Below, one piece after another: positions 25,577 to 36,454 of a stretch of DNA of 64,000 nt. The notes under the pieces were generated by a model, which ran no database searches, was not told the DNA's origin, and saw nothing but the letters and a program-made list of their open reading frames with translations. Location of the stretch: positions 1,881,804-1,945,803 of the forward strand of contig VYZB01000036.1 of the NCBI GenBank assembly GCA_013397455.1. Direction: 5' to 3'. This stretch comes from Crotophaga sulcirostris (taxonomy: Eukaryota; Chordata; Aves; Cuculiformes; Crotophagidae). Each line of letters opens with the position of its first letter. The first letter of the stretch is position 1. Made by a program: the position numbers and the translations under genes.

Positions 25577-25982
25577 AGCATGTCAGCTTTCTACTGCTCC
25601 AGGTACCACAGATCAGGCCATGGACAGTGCTGGATGGGCAGAGCAGCAAGGACCTGCAGTACGCAGGTGAACAGCTCATTCCTCACTGGCCAAAGGAAGA
25701 CAGTGCACCAGAAAACCTCCCTGGGGAAGCAGAAACAAGAACAAAAACACAAGAAAGCTGAAGGCTACTAAACAGACACTCTAATCCACCTACAGAAAAA
25801 CATGTTTAAAGAAGCACTGAAATTTACAGGGAATTACACATGGATATTACATGGATGTAGGAAGATCCATGTTTGTCTGTGTCCTTAGGGATAAGACCTT
25901 TATTCCTTTCTTCTAGAATTTTACATCTTTAGCTAACACCACTAGAAACTGAGCAATCAAGAACAAATCCATTTTATTAGCC
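25577..25982 (+). repeat. 0.4-kb direct repeat, copy A
   Basis: Aligns in the same orientation with 28750-29170 over its whole length, at roughly three-quarters identity by eye. The order of shared blocks is the same: 'agcatgt', 'gtgctggatgggcag', 'caggtgaacagct', 'agtgcacca', 'acacaagaaagctgaa', 'ctacagaaaaacat', 'gtccttagggataa' and 'tttattagcc'. Similarity falls off outside these limits, though a weak match may extend about 50 bases upstream. The start-to-start distance is 3,173 bases. It could be an old segmental duplication, two members of an unclassified repeat family, or, less likely, a decayed LTR pair; nothing retroviral was seen between the copies. Confidence 0.85.
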
Positions 25983-28749
25983 AGATGTGTGACTTCCATT
26001 CTTGGCAGTGAGCAGCTGAAAACTTGTAAACGTGCATTCACCTACTTCATTTTTAAGCAACATCATTGCCAAGTAGCAAATTTGCCCTGACACTCAGTAA
26101 TTTCTTTTGTCCATCTTCCCGCATCTCTACCTCAACAATCATGGCAATTTGTTAATTGTTTTTGTTTTGTTTTTATTTTCTATTCTTTTAACCATCAGGA
26201 AGCTGCTTTCAGAAAGCCATCTGCACTTACTCTCTGCCAACACTCAATGCGATTTTAATAAGCCTTGTGTGGTTTTGACTTTAACACTTGTTTCCCTGTG
26301 CATAAAAGCCTATTTCCTTGGCTGTCACATAGTTTGTCACTTCAATAAAGTTTCCCAGTTGCCTTCTAAGTAGGCCAATTCTTACTCTCATTTTCTTAAG
26401 CAACAAGTTAAATCTAAGTATAACAGCAACACTAAAAGTTATCTCAACTAGTCAATGTCCATTGCTCTGAGCATGAGTTTCCCTCTGACTAGACTTTCAG
26501 AACAGAAGCAGATACCTATAGAAATACTTACATTTTGAAAAATGACAGCAATTATACTTTAGGTTTCAATGATAGCATGTCTTCATTTCAATTTCAATGA
26601 TAGTATGAGTGCCTTCAGGATCAAATAGGTTCCTTTCACAGGGTGTTTTAATGAACTCCCATCTCAACAAAACTCACCTGGGACTAGACAGTAAAGCCTG
26701 GTACTTTTCTTGCTCTCACAGCATCACTAGCAGTGATAATTCTTAGCAAAAAGGGGATTTCTGCACGGCTAATGATAGATGGTGGGAGGGACTGCTGGGT
26801 GTTCTCATTGCTCTCCTGAGCAGAGGCAATTGCAGTCTTAATTAATAACAGCAATACCAGAGAAGTAAAAATTAATTAATGTCATCTTTTGGGTGCTGTT
26901 CAACAGGGAACACAGAGCTGTTCTAATAGCTTCTATCTGCTAGTATTTCTAGGCTCCTCTGCTGGTGGTGTAGTTTACCCACATCTCTTGCACCAAGACT
27001 GATGTTTTTCCACCCTCGTAGAGAGGCAGCTCACTCACCCTCCTGGCTGGAAGGTAAACGATGGAGTATAGAGCTCTGCTCCCTTGGCAGACTACACAAC
27101 CTTGTTTGTAAATGAGATAATCCCAAGGGAGTGGGAGAGACTGTGCCACCAGGAGGACAGTGGGTGGGAAAAGGAAAACAATAAGACATTATAGGCAGTA
27201 GCAGGAAGATAATTTTCAGCAAATTGCCTGTCAGTGCATCTCATTGCAGTCTTAGTATTTCCTACCAGCCTCCCAGTTTTTCTTTCATATTGTGCTTAGT
27301 TGTGAACTGTTTTGGTCAGGGACTATTTATTGTTAAGTATACGCAGAAGATAATATTTTTCAGGGAATAAGTCCTGGAGCTGGAGTTAGGAGACCTGATT
27401 GTTATTCCTACTCTGGCCCTTCTGCCCCTACTTGCAAGACATTGGGCACATCATTCAATTTTCTTGTGCTTCTGATTTCCTCATGTCTATATTATCTATT
27501 TAAATCTGAGCTCCCTGAGGCAGAGAGACTGCAACAATGAAAACCTGATCTTTGATTATTAGCACCTAACCAAGGTGCTAATAAGTACACAATACTTGTA
27601 AATAGTACAAAGAGACAACAATAACAAAAATTCAGAGGATGGAACAATGCCTACATTTAATGCTGAATTAAAAATTGTAAGGATAGAGGAATGTAGAGAA
27701 AACAAATTACTCTTCTGTGTCAGAGAAAGCTTTGTAGCAGAAGCAGGAAAAAAGCTATAGTAAAAATTCTCAATCTCTAGAGCAAACATCAAGCAGGTGC
27801 TGTATTTCATATTTTCCCAGACACTTTTCAGCCCAGAACCACACTTTAATCAGAAAGATTTTATAGTCCAGAGCTTCCTGCAAATCTCTGCTTAATGTAA
27901 TTTTTAATACCTATGGCATGTTTTGGCTGCCTGCCTATTATTCACTTGATGCACCTCAAGCAAGTTTTGAATTATGCCGTTAAAACAAAAACTATTTCAG
28001 ATGTGGTAGAAAGTAAAATGATTTTGTAAAACAACATTGTAGGAACCTGCAGTTAGTGTCTATCATTGATTTCTCTGTGTTCAGTTCTAAGATGTGTTCA
28101 GTTTAAGGGTAAAATGCTAGCTGGGTGTGTTTACTAGAGTGACTTCTGGTCTTGCTAATCATGAACCAGAAGAATCAGGCTGTACTTACATATTATTTTT
28201 ATGGCAGATCCAAGACAAGTTTAGATGAGAGGGTGATAAATTATGCTTTTTAGCTGAATTTTTTCCAGAAGTCTAGTTTAAATGGAAGACATGTAAAAGA
28301 AATGTTAGCTGGCCCAAATGCTACTACATGAAAGGAGAGACAAAACTGAGGGAAATCAGAAGAAAGAATCATCTTAAAAATATTTGTTATGAAAATATAG
28401 TATGTGTCGGCGGCCCAAGCCTTGTTCTTTCTCAGCTTTACGCTCAGACTCTGGTCTTTCTTTCATAAAGAACTGTCTTGGAGATGAAATCTCTGATACT
28501 GAAAGCCAGAAAAAATATCCATGGAGATGTAGCATTTAATGTGTGAGAATATGAAACAAACTATTGAATAAAGAGGATTTTCTGGTGTTTCTCTAGTTTT
28601 ACAATTAGATTGCTACAGCATGCACCTTGTCATATATTTAATCTAGAAATAAGACTAATAAATTGCCTAATAAGTAGCTAAAGGGAGTGAGCTCTTGTAT
28701 CTGCCCCGCGATACCGAAGGGAAGTGGAGAACCACAAGGCACACAGTGC
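25983..28749. other. Unassigned sequence between the two 0.4-kb direct repeats
   Basis: About 2.8 kb without a recognised gene, reverse-transcriptase or gag-like frame. There is one near-duplicated phrase ('tttcaatgatag.atg') at about 26565-26605. The longest open frames (about 88 codons) look random. Confidence 0.6.
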
Positions 28750-29170
28750 AGCATGTTGGCCTTCGACTGCTGCGGGTAACACGGATCAGCTGATGGATGG
28801 TGCTGGATGGGCAGGGCAGGCAGGGCCTTCAGTGGTCAGGTGAACAGCTTGTACTTTACTTGCCTGAGCAAGAAAGTGCACCAAAAGCGTCCCTGAGGAA
28901 GGAGAAACAAAAAAACACACAAGAAAGCTGAAAGCAAATAAATGGACACATTAATCCTTCTACAGAAAAACATTTTTAAGGAACATTGAAATATGCAGGG
29001 AGTTGCTCGGGGGTATCTCTCATATTACACGGATGTGGGAAGACTCATGTTGTTCTGTCTTACAGAACAGTGTCCTTAGGGATAAATCTTTCTTTTTTTC
29101 ATTTTTTCAGATATTTTGCATCCATAGCTATCACTGTTAGAGTAATCAAGAACCAATGCATTTATTAGCC
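28750..29170 (+). repeat. 0.4-kb direct repeat, copy B
   Basis: Second copy of the sequence at 25577-25982, same strand. Relative to copy A it has small indels, including an additional 'gttctgtcttacagaaca' type insertion near 29053-29072 that forms a short inverted repeat. Both copies end at the same 'tttattagcc' boundary, which suggests that the right limit is real. No open frame is conserved between the copies, so a coding origin is not supported. Confidence 0.85.
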
Positions 29171-29695
29171 CATTCCAAACCAGGCCAGCCATTTGGCCCT
29201 AGTGATCTGCTGGTCAGTTGGGTAACCACTCGGGTAAATTTGGTGTACATTGCCCAAATCTGCACGTGTTGAGCTAAATAAACCTCTGCCTTGTTTGGTA
29301 GGCTAATCTATTCCATCTTCAATATCCAAAGGTTGTACCTAAATCCCCACATAGGATTAACACTACAGTCATGGCTTCATGACACAGAGTTCTGTAGCAA
29401 CATGATTTAAGACAGTTCTGGCCCCATAGGCCTTGTCACTTGCTCATAAACCACATTGTTTTATGGGACCACACTATGAGTGAACTGAAAGCAAGTACCT
29501 TTAAAAAAATACCTGCCAAAAAAAATGTTTCTTTGAAATCTTTCAGTTCTTGGTTTAGACAGAATTCAGATTGATGTTTAAGTTAGCCACCTCAAAGTCC
29601 TTTCAAAGTCTATAGAAAGAAACTGGCATACCCAGGATACATGTTATCTCACTGTAATGTAGATGTAATCTAAAATAAAGCAGACAATTCATGCC

Positions 29696-29744
29696 CTGAA
29701 AGTGTCTCTTTCTCTCTATTGACTATAAAAGGAGCACATGCTGG
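29696..29744 (+). repeat. Dispersed repeat phrase, copy 2
   Basis: Matches 20481-20523 with about 36 of 41 aligned positions equal by eye, in the same orientation, with a short insertion before the final 'tgg'. Family unknown. Confidence 0.55.
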
Positions 29745-31378
29745 CTCACTCAGATGGAGACGCCTACGCTCTGGATGTCTAAAGTTAGGTGAGATAAATT
29801 CTGCCATACATCTGTTCCTGTTCCTCATATGGATTTTCCTTCTTTGTTGCACTTATGTGTGAGGTTTCAGTATAATATTGAAATGTTTGTAAATGTGTAG
29901 GTGAAGCATACACATATACGTGCAGTCTCTCTTGATCTCTATCTGCAGAAGCAGTGGATTGGGGTAGAGTGGCATTTTCTCTGGCAGCATAGTCAGTTTA
30001 TGAGGTTTGCTTCTTTTGTGCTGAATGCTGACATGTGTCAGTCAAACTGTATTTTAATGTAGTTTTGTACTGGTGAAAATCTCTCTTCCAAGTAGGATGG
30101 TGGGTGAAATATTTTTAGGATGTCAGCAGAGCGCTCCTGGTATTGTCAGACATGGAGCTCATTCTGCTGTAACTGTTGTCTGACATTTCAGGCTGTGTCT
30201 GGATGACCAGCTGTGGCGAATCTTGTTCCTCCAGCTGTCCAGAACAAGGACTGTGTAAGGAGTTCCCTGCTGCTCCCCCACTACTCATGGATGGCTAAAA
30301 ACATCACCATTGCCTCAACATGGAGCAATGGCATGGCTCAGGCCTGGGAATTCAAGAGTTCCTGAATTTGTAATGATTCCTTTTACCAGAGAACCTTACC
30401 AGACTTGTTTCTTCACACACTGGAAAATGCTGAGACTGTCCTCTACACCACTTCCCAGAAAAAGAGTGCTGGTGGCCTCTTTTGATGCCTCAAATGTTGT
30501 TAGTGTTGCTTAATACAACCATAGCTTCCTCTCTTCTTCATATCTCTTTGTAAGCACTAGTGTGGTAGGCACACCCGACTTTTCAGGATGTCCGTAATAT
30601 GTTCAAAATGAATTAGAAATGGGGAAGGGGAAGAAAGAGATTTGAAACCACAGAAACCAACAGCTTTTTATTAGAATCTGAAATGCGGTAACATATTAGA
30701 GCACATCTCATCTTTATGCTTGAAAAAATTTACCATCACTACCAGGATTCCAGCTTTCTTATAATTTATGCCATTTATCTTCTAATATTAGCAGGCTTCC
30801 AAAATTTCCTGCTGTGACTTCAATCTCTGAGGCTGCACTACCCTGCAATGCACAGGCTCTGTTCTCCCTCTCTCCTCAATTTCACGTCCTGGCTCTGTCC
30901 CCAGACTGATCAAGAGCTCAGCCTACAGCTCTCAGTCTCTTTGAGCTACGTTGCTGTGGCTATTATGCATGGCTTGTTAGCTGACCTCTGCAGCCAAACA
31001 GGGAAGTACTAACAGGTTTTCATACTTCTCAACAAAACTGGAATGCTTCCCTGTATTTTTTTCACTAGGTTCAATCCTGTGATTAATGCCCAGCTTTCTA
31101 TTAATATTTACCAGTTTCTCTTACAGAGCTTTGCTAGTGGTTCACACACACTGAAAAGGAGCATTCTTTATTTGTAGAATGCCCTACAGATCAATATTAT
31201 TTCATTTTTCCAGACTAGTAAGTATTTTTTGCAAAAGTAGCATGGAAGTATTTTCACGTTACCAACACAACAGATTTTCATTCCTAGTCTGCAGCAGCTC
31301 ATTCCATAGGGGCAATATTTCTTCAGGTCATCAGAAATATTTTTACAACATGTTAATGTTTGTCTAATTGTTTCTTCT

Positions 31379-31394
31379 TGTTTGTTTGTTTGTT
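31379..31394 (+). repeat. Short (GTTT) microsatellite
   Basis: About four GTTT units inside a T-rich context. Confidence 0.8.
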
Positions 31395-32501
31395 CTTACA
31401 TTTTCTAACTTCTCTCACTTTCAATAGCCTGATTAAACTGCAATTTTCCACAGTTTGGCATTAGTATATTTTAGGTAGCAATGTGTATTCTTTCTTCATA
31501 TTTTTCTGCTGTTTTTTTCTGCTTCCTGCACTACTGTTTACTGTAAACAGGACACGAGTTTATTAACAGAAATGATAACTTAATAAGGTAACGCAGTATT
31601 TCCCACTGTTGTGACAGACACCACTATGCCAACCATTTGGCTATTCTGGGTAAACAGCTTGAAGTTGTCATTCAGTGTTTACTAAAGCGTTTGTATAAGC
31701 CAAGAAAGACTGAACAAAACTGTTGTTTTCCAAGCTAGTAGAGAGGTGAATATCTGGGAGTGGCAGCTGTCCTGACTAGCGTGTTATTCTGTACAGCTTG
31801 CCCATTAAGAAGCCCTTTCTGACCCATGACCAATCCTGCAAGGCTCTGAATTCTTGCTGAATTAAGGAATTTATTACAAAAATAACACAGCTTCATGTCT
31901 TCTAGGGAGCCTTCTTTCTCCTTACAAAAGCTAAATATATCTTGAAACATAAAGTCACTTGCTAAATGGACATTTTTGTCTGATGTGCTTATGTATATGC
32001 TTAAATTGTATGTAACCTGTCATTTACATCAAGCTCTTTGCTCTCTGGGGCAAGCAAAACAAAAAATTATGTTCTAGGAGATAATCCAGGACATCGGACC
32101 TTTTTAACATCAGACCTTTGCTGCAACCTCACCTCAGTAACTTAGGACATCAAGAGATACCCGTCCCTACTCTTATCATACCAGTAGCTAACGTGGTCAT
32201 GTCTTCATGGCTGCATTGCAGTTAAATTCTGACTTTGTACATGTAACTATGGTTGGAGAGATGACACTGCAAAACTGTTAATTGCCTGGTTGCTTCATGG
32301 AAATTCTTTATATTACACTGAGAGTCAGGAAGTTTGGGGAAGTGAGACTCTCTTCTAATCTAAAATGACCTTACCAGACCATTTGCAAAGCTTTTAGTCT
32401 TCATATTTTTTTCAGGCTGCTACCATAGCCCTTTTCCCTGGTAAATATCTTCCCTTATAGTTGCCAGTAAAGGAAAATAAGACTGTATTTCTTGTTTGAA
32501 T

Positions 32502-32565
32502 TTATATTTTATATATATGCACATATATATATACCCATGCATGCACACACACAAATCTATATATG
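32502..32565 (+). repeat. Compound AT/CA dinucleotide tract
   Basis: Alternating 'tatatata', 'catatatatata' and 'cacacacaca' phrases with interruptions. This is an old compound microsatellite. Confidence 0.85.
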
Positions 32566-33321
32566 TCAGCATGGTTAAATTGAGGACATTCCTGTATGTT
32601 TATTGATACTAAAATTAAATGTCTTGCAGATTAAATGCAGAGGCATTTCTGACATTTTTTTGTCTCCTTGCAGCAGTAAATAATATTTCATTGTTAACCT
32701 TGAAATGTTTTAAGTTGTACTAGATATTGATTTATGGTTCTTGCAGCACAGATAATCAGTGTAACAAAACCACATGCAAAAATATTCAACTTTGATGCCA
32801 TAAAGTATTAGAGCTGACTTACTCCACTAGGTCATAAACCAGAATGAGTTATATGACTGTTGGTAGCACCCTTCCATTTACAGAATGAAAACAGAAAAAT
32901 ATAATAGAGGCAACAGTCAAATAATGGAACCACACAGCTTACTTTACTAGTTTAGAAAAAACTTCACACTCTGGATCTGTTCCCTTGTTGCAGCACTTTA
33001 ACATTTTGCTTTAGTTTTTTTGATATTTTTTCAAATTTGTTGTAGTGCATTGGTACACATTTTGTGGTGATGGATATAACAAATGACCTATGGAGCCTTC
33101 CAAATGAGACAGAAGAGCCTATGCTTGCAGAGGAGTTCATATGATGACCCAGGTGATGTAAGAGAGTTCACCAACCTTACATAAGTTTAGAGGAGCACAT
33201 AGTCCTGCTTCATAAAGAAACTATGCATAGATATCAGGACACAGCCCAGACACTCAGGTTCAAGCTCCTGAATGTAAATAGGCTTCCAAGTCAGAAGAAG
33301 GGGAGACAGTTCACTTCTGGC

Positions 33322-33343
33322 TTCATAAGGAATTCATAAGGAA
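33322..33343 (+). repeat. Perfect 11-bp tandem duplication
   Basis: 'ttcataaggaa' occurs twice in direct succession. Confidence 0.95.
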
Positions 33344-33514
33344 TAATGAAGACTTGAGACTGAAGAGCAGAGATATATGAAAGAGGGTTTTATTTATTTA
33401 TTGTTCTTCTGAAATTAAAAATAGCTTAAGAGTTGCTTATATTGGAGTTGTTGTGGTGCTTGATTCTGGCAGAAAGCAAGGCCAGCCTATGAAAGCCTAC
33501 AAACCGGAACAAAT

Positions 33515-33540
33515 TGCCCAAATCTGCACTGATTTGGGCA
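33515..33540 (+). other. Perfect 10-bp inverted repeat (hairpin) with 6-base loop
   Basis: 'tgcccaaatc' and 'gatttgggca' are exact reverse complements separated by 'tgcact'. It lies within an 80-codon frame (33453-33695) of unknown nature. It could form a small hairpin or be a palindromic binding site; isolated perfect palindromes of this size are also expected occasionally by chance. Confidence 0.7.
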
Positions 33541-36429
33541 GATGTTTCCTAGAAATCACCACTGGAAAGGCTGAAGAGTACTGGCATGCTGAAGGGTACA
33601 CAATCTACCTGCAAACTGCATTTCCAAGACTATCTTTCATTCCAGTCGTATCCAGTGATAACTGTTGCTCTAAGCAGTACCTCAAGTTACTGTAGTAGGC
33701 ACCAATTTATAGAATGTTCTCCTTTTTTTCCCGGTTTTCCTTGCTATGCTATGCATTTGGTAGATTTTTATTTTGCTTCCTGGCTCAGGCGTTAGTCTGA
33801 ACATCACTGTCTGCACTGCTCCACGGAAAAATACAGTGCTTTCTTCAACCCACACAGCTGTGAAGATGTGACAAGCCTAAGTCCAGCAGGAGAAGACACG
33901 ACCTAGTATTTAAAGTACTAGCTTAGCTTCAGATACTCACACCCTGTAAGCCTAAGGGGAAGTTCCTCAGCTTTTGCTCAGTTCACTTTCCCTTGTGTAA
34001 AATAAGAATAACAGTGAGTTCCTGTCCCTCGGAAGCAATCCTTGAGAAATCATATCACAGGTTAAATTATACTTAGATATGGTGGTTGGAACTACCAGCT
34101 TTCTTAGGCAGATATAAGGCAAGGGGTAGCAGTTTCCACCACAGGAGAGGAGCCCAGATAAGCTTTAAGAGACGTATAGAAATAGCAATTGTATTATCCA
34201 CTGCCAAATCTTTTACTGTCTTTTCCTTATAACATCTTAACTGTTTCACTATTTGCAGACATCTCTACCAACTGCCAAAGACCAGATCTTGTATTACTGA
34301 AATTTTGCCATCAACTAGAGCTGAATCATCCTTTGTGTGTGCGTACATAATTATAATATTTAAATGTTTATGCACATAGCAAGAAAAGCAACATTTCATC
34401 TGAAAGAAGCTGGTACAACATCTACAGACAGCTTTCTGTAGAGCCTTGTAAAGTAGGTCAGTAAATCAAATCACTGAAAACACGCTGCTTTTCTACACAT
34501 TGCTGAAAGGATACAAAAATAACCTTAATGTATTTGCACTTTTTTTCTTGTTTATGGAATCAATTATTGACAATCTAATTTCTTGCTGATTCCTTCTGAA
34601 TCATCTAAGTCTACTGAAGGAAAATTGTACAGTGGGAGATGAAGCTTCCAAACAAAACAGTAGACTTGTTTCTCTGTACCCTTAAAGGCGTAGGGGGCAT
34701 TGAGGTCTGTTTTTCTTACTTCCTGTAGAAATTACGAGCATGTTACAGGGTGGAAAAATTTTGCTATAAATGCAAAAACTAGAAAATCTTGCAAAATCAC
34801 CGAGTTCACAGTTCTGACTTCATTGCCTTTCTCGGCATCCGTGGAGTTTTTGTTTGAGTGGAAACCTGACTCAAGCTCACAGCTGAGGTGGGAAGTGATA
34901 AGTCAGAGATCTTAGCAGTAAATTCAAGCCGTGCTTTATTGATGTCTCCTTTCTGTTCACCTCTTGTAGTTGCAACTTCAAATACATGTAGGCACAGGTA
35001 AGCTTAAAAGAAGTTCTGGCCTTCATGAAAAGTTTGCATTATTAGAGTTTAAGTTGAACATTTTGTAAGCTAAATATATGTAGGAAATAATCTTCCTCTT
35101 TAGTTCAAACCTTTAATTCTCCTTGGGCTGAATAAAATTATTCAGGTTTTTTTCTTTTCTTGTAACAGCCTTCACCAGAATACCAAATAAGGTATACTTG
35201 AGTGGAAAATTCCCTGAAATAGTTTGTTCTTCTATTTTTAGCCTTATTGGGAAAGTAACAATTCTAAAAAACAACATTTTAGGTTTTTTTTTTTAACAGA
35301 ACCAAGCAAAAATCTTACCTCTGGAAACCCATTAGACTTTTAAAGACTCTTTCATTTAGATGAGCTTGTTTAAATACAACGTGCAGTTCAACTTGCTTGC
35401 ATATCTGTGCCTTCTTTTTCTACCTTTCCTTATTTCCTTGTATTACTACCTCTTCTTACAGCCTCATCCACTGTAATTTTTTACCTTTTTATTTGCACTT
35501 TGTTCTTGCCAGAAAGTTATTCATTTAGGACACTCATCCATTGGAAATACAATTTGTTTGCTTGGGAAATAGGCAGATGTGATGTAAGATGGAAGAGACC
35601 AAGAACTCTTGTTTAAGTTATTCTATGAATGACAGAAGATTATATAGAGCAACAAATACCTTTTGTGAGTGATTTAATGCCAAATCATAACATTTTATGT
35701 GTCTTCAATGCAGTTCTTCTTTTGTGCTAAAAAATAGAAGAGATAAATAAAAAGTACAGAAACACGAAGAGAAATAAATAAGAAGAAGCTGTAATTGTTC
35801 ATTTCTTTGCTCCTCTATGCTTTTTTTTCAGTGTGAGCGGAGGAGTGATAAAACTAAGAGTGCGTAAACTAGCAAAAGCCTGATGGCAGATGGGAGACCT
35901 GCAAGGAACATCATCTTAAATGATACACAGTCCAGGGAAAGGCTGGACACAGCTGTCAATAACAAACAAAAGTGGGAGCCAGGAAAGAAATGAGGATTAT
36001 GCATACCCCTCACCAGATGAAACTGGGAAAGGAAGGACAGCATAGGGAGAATGAGCAGCGAGGAAAGAAGAATGAATTGGGGGAAGGTGAGAACTGAAGA
36101 GACTGAAGAAGTAAGGAGCTAACCATGCTAATCAGTCAAAGGCAGCAAGTTTCCACTTGGTTCAAGGCATCCACATGCATCTCCAGATTACTGGCCTATG
36201 ACTGATATTGTCTTGGTCCCATAGCCTTTGATTACAAAGCCTCCCTCCCACTGTTGGTAGTGACCAACATGTGGAGTTCTTTGTCAAAGCATGCGCCATC
36301 TGGGAACACTCTGGGATTGAAGAGAGAACTGCCCATGACTTGGATATGATGATTCACTGTGCTGAGTGCTGCCTAGAATGGTGTGGCTGCCTGTACACTG
36401 CATATCATACAGCCTAGGTAACGCAACTC

Positions 36430-36454
36430 AATACTCAACAGTAATACTCAACAG
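36430..36454 (+). repeat. 13-bp tandem duplication
   Basis: 'aatactcaacag' is repeated in direct succession with a 13-base period. Confidence 0.9.

Noticed and set aside
25122..25670. 182-codon open frame
   Set aside because: Its central part is translation of the (TTTTC) microsatellite and its end is the non-conserved 0.4-kb repeat copy A; copy B does not preserve the frame.
25577..29170. LTR retrotransposon formed by the two direct repeats
   Set aside because: There is no primer-binding site, polypurine tract or retroviral coding trace between them that I can see. Kept only as one alternative for the duplication.
30145..30190. Inverted repeat 'tgtcagaca' / 'tgtctgaca'
   Set aside because: A 9-bp stem with a long loop is common by chance and has no supporting context.
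33240..33280. tRNA B-box-like 'ggttcaagctcc'
   Set aside because: No A-box at the right distance and no cloverleaf can be drawn, so it is not a tRNA gene.
29250..33529. 16-base exact match 'ttgcccaaatctgcac' at 29250-29265 and 33514-33529
   Set aside because: With both strands considered, about one such 16-base match is expected by chance in 64 kb, and the flanks do not align.
35815..36120. Strong splice-acceptor-like tract followed by purine-rich sequence, possible exon
   Set aside because: No open frame of note and no matching donor; single acceptor motifs are frequent in AT-rich DNA.
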